Below, piece after piece: positions 1 through 8,663 of a stretch of 64,000 nucleotides of DNA (position 1 is the stretch's first letter; the number at the start of each line of letters is the position of its first letter). The stretch lies in contig NZ_BCZB01000009.1 in NCBI RefSeq assembly GCF_001598495.1, forward strand, positions 1 to 64,000. The letters run 5' to 3'. The stretch is from Neokomagataea thailandica NBRC 106555 (GTDB taxonomy: Bacteria > Pseudomonadota > Alphaproteobacteria > Acetobacterales > Acetobacteraceae). The notes under the pieces were generated by a model. The model was not told where the DNA came from. It searched no databases and worked only from the letters and a program-made list of their open reading frames with translations. Both the position numbers and the translations under genes were made by a program.

Positions 1-105
1 GGCGAAGTTCTGCAAATGGTGGTGCAGAATGACCTCTCTACGCCGATGGAGCGTTATCTTGAGGTTATCCACGGGAAAACGGCGGCGCTTTTTGCCAGAG
101 CATAA
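1..105 (+). pseudogene. Polyprenyl synthetase fragment (truncated 3' end)
   Basis: Frame 1 from the first base reads GEVLQMVVQNDLSTP, then YLEVIHGKTAALFARA and a stop. This matches the middle of a long-chain trans-polyprenyl diphosphate synthase (the ubiquinone side-chain enzyme): the GEVLQ element followed by the conserved Y-x-x-x-I-x-x-KTA-x-LF motif. In the family about a further third of the protein follows, including the second DDxxD motif, but here the frame stops immediately after KTAALF. The 5' part lies outside the window. The stop sits where the sequence changes into a TonB-receptor gene on the other strand, so the truncation is a rearrangement or assembly join, not a natural gene end. 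If it is the only copy in the genome, the join is suspect because the enzyme is normally essential. Confidence 0.75.
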
Positions 106-1025
106 TTCGGATACAGGTTGGGCGTCCGCCAGCCATCTTGCTGCAAAATACCAACCGATGTGTCCGGGTAATTCCACTGCGTCAGACCCGACCAGTTAAA
201 AAACGCAGACATACGGCTTTGCGTACCGATCGGCTGCACCAGCTTAGCATCAACCTGCTGCATAAACTGGTCTTTACCACCGCCCATCCACATACCTTCA
301 TCCGTACGCGCATAGGACGTGAAGAACTTAGTGCCGCTCGAGTTCAGCTTACCCGCATCCAACCGGACATAGGTGCGATACGAATCATAGCTCCCGAAAG
401 ACTGGCTAATCTTTCCACCGCGCCGATCACTCGGGTCACTCGATGTCACCTGAATCGTGCCACCCAGCGTATTCGTTGACGGCAACTCAACAGACCCTGC
501 CCCCTGAGACATACGCAAAGACTGCATATCGTCTGGGATAATAGCCGAAGCGAGGCTCAATCCATTCACCGACTGATAGGTCTGATCGTTCAATGGAACG
601 CCATCAACCGTCACACCCATTTGGTTCATGAAAAAGCCGCGCACATAAAGATTCGCACCAAAACTATCGATGCCGAATGGATCCGTGGAGGTGAAATTTA
701 CACCCGCATCACGGCTCAACATTCGGTATGGACTCGTCCCCGGCACAAATTGGCGCATCACAGCCTTAGAAACAGATTGCTCAGCATCCTGCCCTGTACG
801 TGTCCGCCCGACGACTGAAACACTTTCTTCACTCGTTGCATTCAATGCATGCGCATGACGCACCACTGTATGTGCTTTTTCTGCCGTATTAACGGACTGA
901 GGCGCATGAACAGGGGCGGCTTGATGACCCGTTTTATGAGCAGCATTCTGCTTCACCGCAGCAGAAGCCACACACGGCATCGTCAACAACGCAACGGAAG
1001 ACAAAAGACACAGTTTCAATCGCAC
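54..1025 (-). pseudogene. TonB-dependent receptor, N-terminal part only
   Basis: Outer-membrane receptor for TonB-driven uptake. A signal peptide (LCLLSSVALLTMPCVASA) is followed by a low-complexity Ala/His stretch, the plug domain (VRGFFMNQMGVTVDGVPLND, then GAGSVELPSTNTLGG) and the first barrel strands (SFGSYDSYRTYVRLDAGK). A full receptor has about 700-850 residues. Here family-like sequence ends near NLYPNYA, around base 105, and the last residues come from antisense reading of the neighbouring polyprenyl synthetase fragment. I chose a GTG start at 1025 because AGGAG lies 12 bases upstream and it places the signal peptide at the N-terminus; an in-frame start at 1094 is possible. It is a paralogue in style of the receptor at 33601-36075. 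Without its barrel it should not function. Confidence 0.75.
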
Positions 1026-1328
1026 GTTTTTTCCGGGCTCCTGATCACATATTTCCAAGTAAAGTTGCCCTGCACTATCAAGGCTTCGAACCAAAAGAGG
1101 GTGGCCCCTTTTACGGTTCCTAATTTGAGGCGAAACCCGTCATTAAAACGAATGACATTTCAATGACATGCACTGATTGTTGTTTTAAAGTCTCACGTTG
1201 CCATTATAACACACACTATACAGCATATAAAACTTTCAGAATGAAAGATTTGCCTGTTATCCTAACGGGATAAGGTAACTGCATCGCTTCCTCAGCCTCT
1301 GCTCACTCCTCCTGATGCTACGAGACAC

Positions 1329-2351
1329 ATGACACCGGAACTCCTGATCGACGATCTCATCTTACGCCCGCTTTCATTACAGGATGCTCCGGCCGTACAC
1401 CGCTTGATCAATGACTGGAGCGTGGTACGCATGCTCAGCCGCCTTCCTTTTCCTTATCCGCGTGACCTTGCAGATCAATGGATCGCCAGCGTCATTGCCG
1501 ATAGTCAAAGTGGTACAGCTTATCATTTCGCCGTTACACGAGCAGGCACTCTTCTGGGCGTAGTCGGAGTAACCATCACGAAGCCTCAACACAGTGCAAC
1601 GTTAGGCTACTGGATTGGTCCCACTTTATGGGGACAGGGTATCACCACACGCGCTACGCAGCGCGTCACCGAATGGGCTTTCACTGTCCTCAAACTCAAA
1701 CGCATGACAGCCGATGTCAGCGTGGATAACCCGGCATCGGCTGCCGTTTTGCGTAAAAATGGCTTCCAAGAAGTTGGTCAATCCACACGTCGCTTCGTCT
1801 CACGCGGGCAAGAATGTCCCATCACCCTTTTTGAACGCACCGAAACCATTATGCCAATGCCAGAAGCACCTTTGCCCGCTGATACGGCACAGAGTGACGT
1901 CCCGGCCAGCCCAGTACCACCGGTGCCAACACCGCCTCCACCCGCCAAAACCCGCACCTTACTCGTCGTAGCCGCCGCCCTCATCAACCAAGATGAACAA
2001 ATTTTGCTCGCACGCCGCCCCGAGGGCAAACCCCTCGCAGGTTTATGGGAGTTCCCCGGCGGGAAAGTAGAAACGGACGAATCGCCAGAACGCGCTCTCA
2101 TTCGAGAAATGGAAGAAGAACTCGGCATAGACCTCAAAGGGGCCTGCCTCTCTCCCTTCACCTTTGTCAGCGCAGATGTTGGCGCCCGGCACTTACTCAT
2201 GCCGCTCTATGTCGTACGACGCTGGCGTGGACAGCCCTGCGGCAAAGAAGGCCAAGAACTAGCATGGGTCGATGCAAAAGATCTGCACACCTACCCCATG
2301 CCAGACCCTGACGTCCCTTTAATCCCACTGCTGCGGGAATTATTGGGGTGA
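1329..2351 (+). CDS. GNAT acetyltransferase-Nudix hydrolase (MutT-like) fusion
   Basis: A 340-residue protein made of two enzymes. Residues about 5-170 are a RimJ/RimL-type N-acetyltransferase (RPLSLQDAPAVHRLIND; acetyl-CoA loop GYWIGPTLWGQGITTRA; closing VDNPASAAVLRKNGF). A Pro/Ala linker (about 175-205) leads to a MutT-type Nudix domain with a full Nudix box starting at GGKVETDE and ending REMEEELGI, preceded by LARRPEGKPLAGLWEFPGG as in 8-oxo-dGTP pyrophosphatases. The Nudix half probably sanitises oxidised nucleotides; the acetyl acceptor of the first half is unknown. The ATG start is the first methionine before the GNAT fold. The gene converges with the lactonase gene downstream, 19 bases away. 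Confidence 0.9.
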   Translation: MTPELLIDDLILRPLSLQDAPAVHRLINDWSVVRMLSRLPFPYPRDLADQWIASVIADSQSGTAYHFAVTRAGTLLGVVGVTITKPQHSATLGYWIGPTLWGQGITTRATQRVTEWAFTVLKLKRMTADVSVDNPASAAVLRKNGFQEVGQSTRRFVSRGQECPITLFERTETIMPMPEAPLPADTAQSDVPASPVPPVPTPPPPAKTRTLLVVAAALINQDEQILLARRPEGKPLAGLWEFPGGKVETDESPERALIREMEEELGIDLKGACLSPFTFVSADVGARHLLMPLYVVRRWRGQPCGKEGQELAWVDAKDLHTYPMPDPDVPLIPLLRELLG

Positions 2352-2370
2352 TATACTCACCCCACTACAC

Positions 2371-3258
2371 TTACAGAGCGAACTGACGCTGCGCCAAACC
2401 CGGCACATCCGTGCGGAACGCATAAATTGAACCCGCCTGCTCCTCACGCGCCAATGCATCTTCGGATAGGCCCTTGCGCGCTGTCGTCACGTACACAGTC
2501 CGCAGGTCATCACCACCAAACGTAATTTTCGTGACGTTCGAAACTGGCATAGCAATTGGCTTAAGCTGCGTACCATCTGGCCGGAAGCGTAGAATCTTGC
2601 TGCCGCCCCACACACCAGACCAAACGGTCCCTTCGCTATCCGTCACGATCCCGTCCGGATAACCCTCCGTCAACGTGGCAAAAACGCGCTCATTCGACAA
2701 TTCACCGGCTTCATCCACATCGAAAGCATAAATACGCTGCTCAGGGCTATCACACACATACAAAACTTTACCGCATGGTGAGACGGTCGGACCGTTCGAG
2801 ACCGTGTAACCCTCATCATGATGTGTCACTTCTAGGCCTTTCTCACCACGCAAAACGCGATAAATCGAACCCGTCGGATGCGTTTCACCGTTATCCATGG
2901 TGCCAAACCAAATGCGGCCCTTCGCATCCACACAGCCATCATTCAAACGATTACCCGGATGCTCTGGCTCCACCACGGTATCAACCGAAAATCCACCTGT
3001 TTTCGGGTCAAAACGGTGCAAACCATCACGCAAGCCCGCTAAGAACGTGCCACCTTCGACCGGCAACAAAAACCCAATCCGATCGGGCGCACTCCACACC
3101 GTACGCTCACCCGTAGCAGGCACAAAACGGTGTACTTTTTCTTCTACAATATCAACAAAATACAAAGCATTTTCAGCAGCGCTCCAAACAGGGCCTTCAG
3201 CCAGAGTCGCACGGATATCGTAAACACAAATTGGGTCGTGATGCTTCAACGTGGTCAT
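2371..3258 (-). CDS. SMP-30/gluconolactonase-family lactonase
   Basis: A six-bladed beta-propeller sugar lactonase of the SMP-30/LRE family, 295 residues. Family markers are AEGPVWSAAENALYFVDI near the N-terminus (metal-binding Glu), NRLNDGCVDAKGRIWFGTMD in the middle, SNGPTVSPCGKVLYVCDS and YPDGIVTDSEGTVW (metal-binding Asn/Asp). Such enzymes hydrolyse aldonolactones such as glucono- or arabinono-lactone made by sugar dehydrogenases, which suits an oxidative sugar metabolism. There is no signal peptide, so it is probably cytoplasmic. The start at 3258 is favoured over a methionine 14 codons upstream because AGGA lies 6 bases before it. The sugar specificity cannot be read from the sequence. 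Confidence 0.88.
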   Translation of the reverse strand: MTTLKHHDPICVYDIRATLAEGPVWSAAENALYFVDIVEEKVHRFVPATGERTVWSAPDRIGFLLPVEGGTFLAGLRDGLHRFDPKTGGFSVDTVVEPEHPGNRLNDGCVDAKGRIWFGTMDNGETHPTGSIYRVLRGEKGLEVTHHDEGYTVSNGPTVSPCGKVLYVCDSPEQRIYAFDVDEAGELSNERVFATLTEGYPDGIVTDSEGTVWSGVWGGSKILRFRPDGTQLKPIAMPVSNVTKITFGGDDLRTVYVTTARKGLSEDALAREEQAGSIYAFRTDVPGLAQRQFAL

Positions 3259-3331
3259 GGCAATCCTGTCCAAAGAATGGAATAGAGTAGAAGAGTACAC
3301 ACTCTCAATGCACCCTAACAGGCATCAGACC

Positions 3332-4099
3332 ATGCTTCAAAATATCCCGTCACCAAAAACAGCCTGCCTTCTGATTATCGGTAACGAAATTCTTTCTGGA
3401 CGCACACAAGATGCCAATACACGCACGTTAGCACTTGCCCTTAACCAGCATGGTATTCGCCTATTAGAAGTGCGGATTATCCCTGATATCGAAGAGCATA
3501 TTGTAACAACCGTCACAGCATGCCGGAAGAATTTTGATTTTATTTTCACCAGCGGCGGCATCGGGCCAACACATGATGATATTACAGCTTCCTGCATCGC
3601 AAAATCGTTTAACGTCTCACTCGTAAAGCACCAAGAAAGCTTCACGGCACTTGAAGAGTATTTCGGGACAGAACGTTTTAATGCCGCTCGCCAGCGTATG
3701 GCCTATCTTCCCGAAGGGGCCATTCCTATCGCTGATCCTGTCGCGATCGCTCCCGGCTTTATTATCGAAAACGTACACGTCCTCGCGGGCGTACCCAAGA
3801 TTTTCACAGCTACAATTGCAGCGCTGATTCCTACCCTACCACAAGGCACAGCCCTCAGCATGACAGGATGGCACGCATACGGCCTACGCGAAGGCGACTT
3901 CGCTGCAAACCTCACCACAATTCAAGAAAATTTTCCGCAACTGGATATCGGCTCATATCCCTATGAACACCCTGAAAACGGGAAAGGCGTCGCACTTATC
4001 GTCAAAGGGTATCATGCAGAGCAGGTCCAAGACGCAGCAAGAATACTGCATGACCTAATCATCACGCAGGGACAAACCCCGCTCGCCGGCGAACCTTAA
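3332..4099 (+). CDS. Molybdopterin-binding domain protein (CinA N-terminal type)
   Basis: About 255 residues containing the MoaB/Mog-type fold found at the N-terminus of CinA. Motifs are IIGNEILSGRTQDANT near the start and FTSGGIGPTHDDIT, the phosphate/pterin-binding loop, near residue 75. Full-length CinA is about 410 residues with a C-terminal nicotinamide-nucleotide amidase domain, which is missing here; stand-alone versions are common in alphaproteobacteria. The exact substrate is not established. The start at 3332 places the conserved domain about 10 residues in. Earlier in-frame methionines would overlap the divergent lactonase gene, so the two genes probably share a promoter region. 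Confidence 0.85.
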   Translation: MLQNIPSPKTACLLIIGNEILSGRTQDANTRTLALALNQHGIRLLEVRIIPDIEEHIVTTVTACRKNFDFIFTSGGIGPTHDDITASCIAKSFNVSLVKHQESFTALEEYFGTERFNAARQRMAYLPEGAIPIADPVAIAPGFIIENVHVLAGVPKIFTATIAALIPTLPQGTALSMTGWHAYGLREGDFAANLTTIQENFPQLDIGSYPYEHPENGKGVALIVKGYHAEQVQDAARILHDLIITQGQTPLAGEP

Positions 4100-4226
4100 C
4101 CGACCATAACAATCACTGCCAATCTGTAAGGCTGTTTCTTTTTTCACCACAATAAAAAGATGAAAGGCATTTTGTGCCCATCATAAAGCGCATACTGCGT
4201 ACCAAAACACAGTAAGCAGCGGCACA

Positions 4227-4251
4227 GAGGCGGCTTCTATAAGGCCGCCTC
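4227..4251 (-). terminator. Inverted repeat downstream of accA
   Basis: GAGGCGGC and GCCGCCTC form an 8-bp stem with a 9-base loop, 20 bases past the accA stop. There is no clear T-run after it, so it may be a weak or Rho-assisted 3' end. Confidence 0.4.
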
Positions 4252-4271
4252 CAACGCCACAAACCACGTAA

Positions 4272-5255
4272 TTAATTCAACGCACCACGCGTCATCGCTA
4301 AGAACTTATCACGCCGCTTTTGAAGCAAAGCCGCACTGTTCAATGCTGTAAGCTCTTCCAGTTCTTCAGCAATCGCATCACCGACGGCCTGTACAGCATC
4401 TTCCGGCGCACGCTGCGCACCGCCTACTGGCTCCGTCACGATACGATCAATCAGACCCAGTTTTTTCAGATCCTGCGCGGTCAACTTCAACGCTTCCGCC
4501 GCGGCTGGGGCCAGCTTCGGGTCACGCCATAGAATCGACGCGGCTGCTTCCGGCGAAATTACAGAATAAATCGAATGTTCAAGCATCATAACGCGATCGC
4601 CCGCGCCAATAGCAATTGCACCACCAGAGCCACCTTCACCGATGACAACCGCAATCAACGGCACAGGCGCTTGCAAACACACATCAATAGAGCGGGCGAT
4701 GGCTTGAGCCTGGCCGCGTTCTTCCGCATCAATACCGGGCCATGCCCCTGCCGTATCAATAAAGCTGAGAATCGGCAGGCCAAAACGCCCTGCCATCTCC
4801 ACCAAACGTTGTGCTTTACGGTACCCTTCCGGACGAGCCATGCCGAAATTGTGCTTCAAGCGCGTTTCCGTATCGTGCCCACGCTCCGTACCAACCACAA
4901 CCACTGGCTGACCACGAAAACGCGCAAGACCACCAATCATGGCCTCGTCATTTGCGAAAGCCCGGTCACCCGCAAGCGGCGTGAAATCTGTGGTCAACAA
5001 GCGAACATAGTCCAGCGTTTTCGGACGTTGCGCATGCCGAGCCACCTGCACTTTTTGCAGTGGCGTCAGCTTGCTATACGTCGTCCGAAGTTGCTTCTCT
5101 GCCTTGTCAGACAGACGAGCAATCTCGTCCGCAATGTCGATACCGCCAGCATTGCTGGCACCTGCATTCGGCTCTTCGCTGCCCATTTGACGAAGCTCGT
5201 CAATTTTGGTCTCCAGCTCGGCAACCGATTTCTCGAAATCTAGGAATTGGCGCAT
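4272..5255 (-). CDS. accA: Acetyl-CoA carboxylase carboxyltransferase subunit alpha
   Basis: Catalyses, with AccD, transfer of carboxyl from carboxybiotin to acetyl-CoA to make malonyl-CoA for fatty acid synthesis. The 327-residue length is normal. The N-terminal FLDFEKSVAELE is the conserved AccA start, followed by HAQRPKTLDYV, GHDTETRLKHNFGMARPEGYRKA and the oxyanion/CoA-binding segment FIDTAGAWPGIDAEERGQ, GEGGSGGAIAIGAGD and ISPEAAASILWRD. The start at 5255 is chosen because the family begins with this MRQFLDFE sequence; the frame also has a methionine nine codons upstream. The next gene upstream on the same strand, xerD, ends 49 bases before the start, so the two may be cotranscribed. Confidence 0.96.
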   Translation of the reverse strand: MRQFLDFEKSVAELETKIDELRQMGSEEPNAGASNAGGIDIADEIARLSDKAEKQLRTTYSKLTPLQKVQVARHAQRPKTLDYVRLLTTDFTPLAGDRAFANDEAMIGGLARFRGQPVVVVGTERGHDTETRLKHNFGMARPEGYRKAQRLVEMAGRFGLPILSFIDTAGAWPGIDAEERGQAQAIARSIDVCLQAPVPLIAVVIGEGGSGGAIAIGAGDRVMMLEHSIYSVISPEAAASILWRDPKLAPAAAEALKLTAQDLKKLGLIDRIVTEPVGGAQRAPEDAVQAVGDAIAEELEELTALNSAALLQKRRDKFLAMTRGALN

Positions 5256-5304
5256 AGCTTGCCCGATAGCACGGAGACGCACCAGAAAACAGCCCCAAAG
5301 CGTC

Positions 5305-6201
5305 TTACGATGTTACAGCCGCTAACGGATGATGGGCCGAGACCAATTGACGCAAGCGTTCTGCCATCACTTGCGTGTAAATTTGAGTCGTCGCGATATC
5401 TGCATGCCCCAAAAGCATCTGTAACGCACGTAAATCCGCACCGCGTGCCAAAAGATGACTCGCAAAAGAGTGCCGCAAAACATGCGGACTGACCCGCTCT
5501 GGATCAATCTCTGCCTTCACGGCACAAGCGTACAAAATTTTATCAAAACCCTGCCGTGTCAAAGGCTTCACTGGATTCCGCCCCGGAAACAAATAAAGAC
5601 TTCCCAAACCTCTATCATAATGCACCAGTGCATCCGCAGCATCACGCGCCGCTTGCGATAACGGTACGAGGCGCTCACGCCCCCCCTTACCACGCACCAA
5701 CAACATCGGCCCTTTCGCCTGCACACAGGTGGCAGGCAACGCCAAAAGCTCCGAAATACGAAGCCCCGTCGTGTATAAAAGTTCTAAAGCCGCGCGCGAA
5801 ACCAGATCACGACGTTCATCATCATGACCAACCGTACCGTGCTCTAAAAGCCGTCGAATCTCGTCTTCAGCCAATGGCCTTGGCAAAGTCGCTGACACTT
5901 TAGGAGCAATGTGCCGCGCCGTCGGGTCATCTTCCCGCACGGATTCAAGCATTAAGAAACGATAATACTGCCGCAGACACGATAACCGGCGCGCCGAAGT
6001 CCGGGCAGACAGCTTTTGCTTCGATAAAGACGCCAAATATGCTGCAATGTCTGACGCTGTCGCCTTCTCCAACCGCGTTGGAGCAACAAACCCTGCGGCA
6101 TCGGCCAAATCCGCCGCATAGGCCACGCGCGTCAATTTTGCCGCACCACGCTCTGAGGCCAGCATTTCCAAAAACGCGTCTATGTACCGATCATCAGACA
6201 C
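5305..6201 (-). CDS. xerD: Tyrosine recombinase XerD
   Basis: Site-specific recombinase that with XerC resolves chromosome dimers at dif. The 298-residue length is standard. An N-terminal SAM-like core-binding domain (about 5-90) is followed by the catalytic domain with the full set of active-site residues: Arg148 in TTGLRISELL, Lys172 in RGKGGRERLVP, His240 and Arg243 in HVLRHSFASHLL, His266 in LGHADIATTQIY and the nucleophile Tyr275. Because all six residues are present and the protein sits among housekeeping genes with no mobile-element ends, I call it the housekeeping XerD, not a phage integrase. It is followed on the same strand by accA. Confidence 0.93.
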   Translation of the reverse strand: MSDDRYIDAFLEMLASERGAAKLTRVAYAADLADAAGFVAPTRLEKATASDIAAYLASLSKQKLSARTSARRLSCLRQYYRFLMLESVREDDPTARHIAPKVSATLPRPLAEDEIRRLLEHGTVGHDDERRDLVSRAALELLYTTGLRISELLALPATCVQAKGPMLLVRGKGGRERLVPLSQAARDAADALVHYDRGLGSLYLFPGRNPVKPLTRQGFDKILYACAVKAEIDPERVSPHVLRHSFASHLLARGADLRALQMLLGHADIATTQIYTQVMAERLRQLVSAHHPLAAVTS

Positions 6202-6217
6202 CGCAGCGCTGCATCAC

Positions 6218-6571
6218 TTAATGGGCGACAGCACCTTGGCCCGGTAATGCTTTCGGCGCTGGCAAAGTCGGCAACGGTGTTGATGGCCCCATAGCAGGAG
6301 CAGCATTCACCGAATTCGCGCTCATAGGTGCAGGCACAGCAACCATAGGCACACCACTGACCGACGGAACAGGCGCCAAAGACGGCAAAGGCGTCCCCGA
6401 TTCTTTCACTACAAATGCTGAAACTGGCAGAATTTTATGCACAGTGCTCTGTGCCGGTGCACTCTGATCAAACCCTAGGCGTAAGAAACCACCACCACCG
6501 ATGATAACCACAGCCAAGAAAGCAATGCCCGCAATCAACGGCAGGCGGGACGAACGGTCAAAACCGGGCAT
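6218..6571 (-). CDS. Small single-pass membrane protein, Pro/Ala-rich
   Basis: 117 residues, function not recognised. A short basic N-terminus (MPGFDRSSR) is followed by one hydrophobic helix, about residues 10-30 (LPLIAGIAFLAVVIIGGGGF). The rest is a Pro/Ala/Ser-rich, probably periplasmic, unstructured tail with repeated PxP units. This resembles linker-type envelope proteins; no catalytic motif is seen. It lies 16 bases upstream of xerD on the same strand and is divergent from aroKB, whose start is about 50 bases away. A TTG-initiated longer form (from 6628) is possible but would overlap the aroKB start. Confidence 0.6.
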   Translation of the reverse strand: MPGFDRSSRLPLIAGIAFLAVVIIGGGGFLRLGFDQSAPAQSTVHKILPVSAFVVKESGTPLPSLAPVPSVSGVPMVAVPAPMSANSVNAAPAMGPSTPLPTLPAPKALPGQGAVAH

Positions 6572-6622
6572 ATTTAGAGTACTCTCAGCAGTACAGAGGG
6601 GACGACTTGCCCTTCCTATGCT

Positions 6623-8332
6623 ATGCAACGCACCATGTCATCATCGTCTTCTTACCTTCATCCCGCCTCATTGACGCTACCTGCTTCCACGATGCACCGC
6701 ATTCCACAACGCACCATCGTTTTGATCGGCATGATGGGTGTTGGGAAAACGACCATTGGCCGCCGCCTCGCTCAGCTTCTCGGCCGTCGCTTTGTCGATG
6801 CTGATGCCGAGATTGAACGTGCCGCAGGCTGTAGCATCACAGAAATTTTTGAACGCCATGGCGAAGCTTTTTTTCGCAATGGCGAACGACGCGTCATTAC
6901 ACGCCTCCTTGATGGTGCACCCTGCGTTTTAGCCACAGGCGGCGGAGCATGGATGAACAAGGAAACGCGCAGCCGAATCCGCCAACGCGGTCTCTCCGTA
7001 TGGTTACGCGCGCCTATCCCCGTTCTCTTGAAGCGCGTGCATGGCCGCCACGGTCGCCCACTTCTTGCAACGGGCAACCCACATGAAATTCTCAGCAATT
7101 TAGCTGAACAACGACATCCCGTTTATGCAGAAGCGGACCTTATTGTAGATTGTGGAGATGAAACGGTGGAACAAGGCGTCGAAAAACTGCATGCAGCTCT
7201 CACAACATGGCAGCCACCAGAGAAAGTACACGTCGCACTTCAAAACCACGCTTATGATGTGTTGATCGGCAAAGACTTAATCGAACGTGCAGGACGTTGG
7301 TTAGCACCGCTTCTGCCACAAAAGCGCGCTGTCATTATTACAGATGAGCATGTTGCAACACTGCACCTTTCACGACTCGAGGCTGCACTAGCCGAAACAG
7401 AGATTCGCTTTGACACACTCCGCGTTCCCCAAGGAGAAGGGAGCAAATCCCTCTCACATTATAGTGACCTCATAACCCGCGTACTCGCCCTCGGCATCGA
7501 ACGTCACACCACCATCATTGCCTTTGGCGGCGGCGTCGTGGGCGATTTGGCCGGTTTTATTGCCGCGACAGCGCTCCGCGGCCTCCCTTTTGTACAAATC
7601 CCCACAACCCTTCTGTCACAAGTCGATAGTTCCGTAGGAGGGAAAACAGGTATCAACTCTCCTTCCGGCAAGAATCTTATCGGCGCATTTCATCAGCCTA
7701 TTTCCGTTCTGGCCGATAGCTCTGTCCTCGCAACACTACCGCGCCGCGAACGCGTCGCAGGCTATGCGGAAATCCTCAAAGCTGGTCTCATCAGTGACCC
7801 AGAACTATTTGCGTGGTGTGAAACGCATGGCGCACGCGTTTTGGACGGTGACCCACACATTGTAGCCGAAGCAGTCAAACGCGCATGCGCTTTTAAAGCC
7901 AAGGTTGTCGCTCATGATGAACGTGAAGTCGCTCCCCAAAATGGGCGCGCATTGCTGAATTTAGGCCACACCTTTGGCCACGCTATCGAAGCAGAAATGG
8001 GCTATAATGGCCGACTTCTCCATGGTGAAGCTGTGTCCATCGGCCTGCACCTAGCCATGCGCCTTTCTGTACGACTCGGCTACGCCAAGGCAAGTGATCT
8101 CAATCGCCTCAATACCCATCTCCAGCAGCTTAATATGCCCATGAGCATTCGCGCATTGAGTAATAATTTTTCTGCCACGACGCTAATCAACAACATGCTA
8201 CGCGACAAAAAAATGAAAAACGGCAAAATTGCGTTTATTTTGTTACGCGGAGTCGGCAAAGCATTTACACATTGTGATGTCTCTCTCGATCAGGTCAAAA
8301 CACTCCTGCAAGAAGACGGCTGCGCACCATAA
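6623..8332 (+). CDS. aroKB: Bifunctional shikimate kinase / 3-dehydroquinate synthase
   Basis: A single 569-residue polypeptide carrying two steps of the shikimate pathway. Residues about 30-195 are shikimate kinase: P-loop GMMGVGKT (36-43), DADAEIE substrate-binding Asp, FRNGERRV, and ATGGGAW. Residues about 205-569 are 3-dehydroquinate synthase: FGGGVVGDLAGFIAATALRG NAD-binding segment, IPTTLLSQVDSSVGGKTGIN active site, and metal-binding histidines in NLGHTFGHAIE and LHGEAVSIG. In most bacteria aroK and aroB are separate adjacent genes; here no stop or frameshift separates them. The N-terminal 28 residues are Ser-rich and not part of the fold, so a start at the later methionine near residue 24 is possible. 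Confidence 0.94.
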   Translation: MQRTMSSSSSYLHPASLTLPASTMHRIPQRTIVLIGMMGVGKTTIGRRLAQLLGRRFVDADAEIERAAGCSITEIFERHGEAFFRNGERRVITRLLDGAPCVLATGGGAWMNKETRSRIRQRGLSVWLRAPIPVLLKRVHGRHGRPLLATGNPHEILSNLAEQRHPVYAEADLIVDCGDETVEQGVEKLHAALTTWQPPEKVHVALQNHAYDVLIGKDLIERAGRWLAPLLPQKRAVIITDEHVATLHLSRLEAALAETEIRFDTLRVPQGEGSKSLSHYSDLITRVLALGIERHTTIIAFGGGVVGDLAGFIAATALRGLPFVQIPTTLLSQVDSSVGGKTGINSPSGKNLIGAFHQPISVLADSSVLATLPRRERVAGYAEILKAGLISDPELFAWCETHGARVLDGDPHIVAEAVKRACAFKAKVVAHDEREVAPQNGRALLNLGHTFGHAIEAEMGYNGRLLHGEAVSIGLHLAMRLSVRLGYAKASDLNRLNTHLQQLNMPMSIRALSNNFSATTLINNMLRDKKMKNGKIAFILLRGVGKAFTHCDVSLDQVKTLLQEDGCAP

Positions 8333-8663
8333 TAAGCCTTTATTTTTGCGTAACGAGACAAGAAAAAGCATTGATTTTTCTGAGTATTTTGACCCGATTA
8401 TAAAAAAATAAAACATGGCGCTCATTTACCCCTTCAGCTAAGGCGAAAAGTGCAGCGCGATTATATCGTGCCAGAGTCGGAATAAACTGTGACCAAAAAC
8501 ACACAGCCTCCGCTCCTATAGCGCCCAACCTACCCTAGATCACTTGGTGAAGGGGAACTTACGGCTCTATATGCACTTATGCATCGCGCTGGGTCAGTTA
8601 GTCCAAAACAGGAAACTGATGGACTGGCAGCTCGAACGTTAAGTCACGAAAGAGGACGAAAAC
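8333..8663. other. Intergenic region between aroKB and the porin gene
   Basis: About 330 bases without a supportable gene. It is AT-rich near 8340-8410 and then contains the presumed porin promoter and leader. A perfect ATGCA-CTTA-TGCAT inverted repeat lies at 8571-8584. I see no RNA gene. Confidence 0.5.
8544..8573 (+). promoter_or_regulatory. Putative sigma-70 promoter of the porin gene
   Basis: TTGGTG and TATATG are separated by 18 bases, about 90 bases before the porin start. A good match in the right place, but unproven. Confidence 0.35.

Noticed and set aside
5305-6201. Phage-type integrase marking an island
   Set aside because: Length, full catalytic set and housekeeping context fit XerD; no attachment site or island boundary is nearby.
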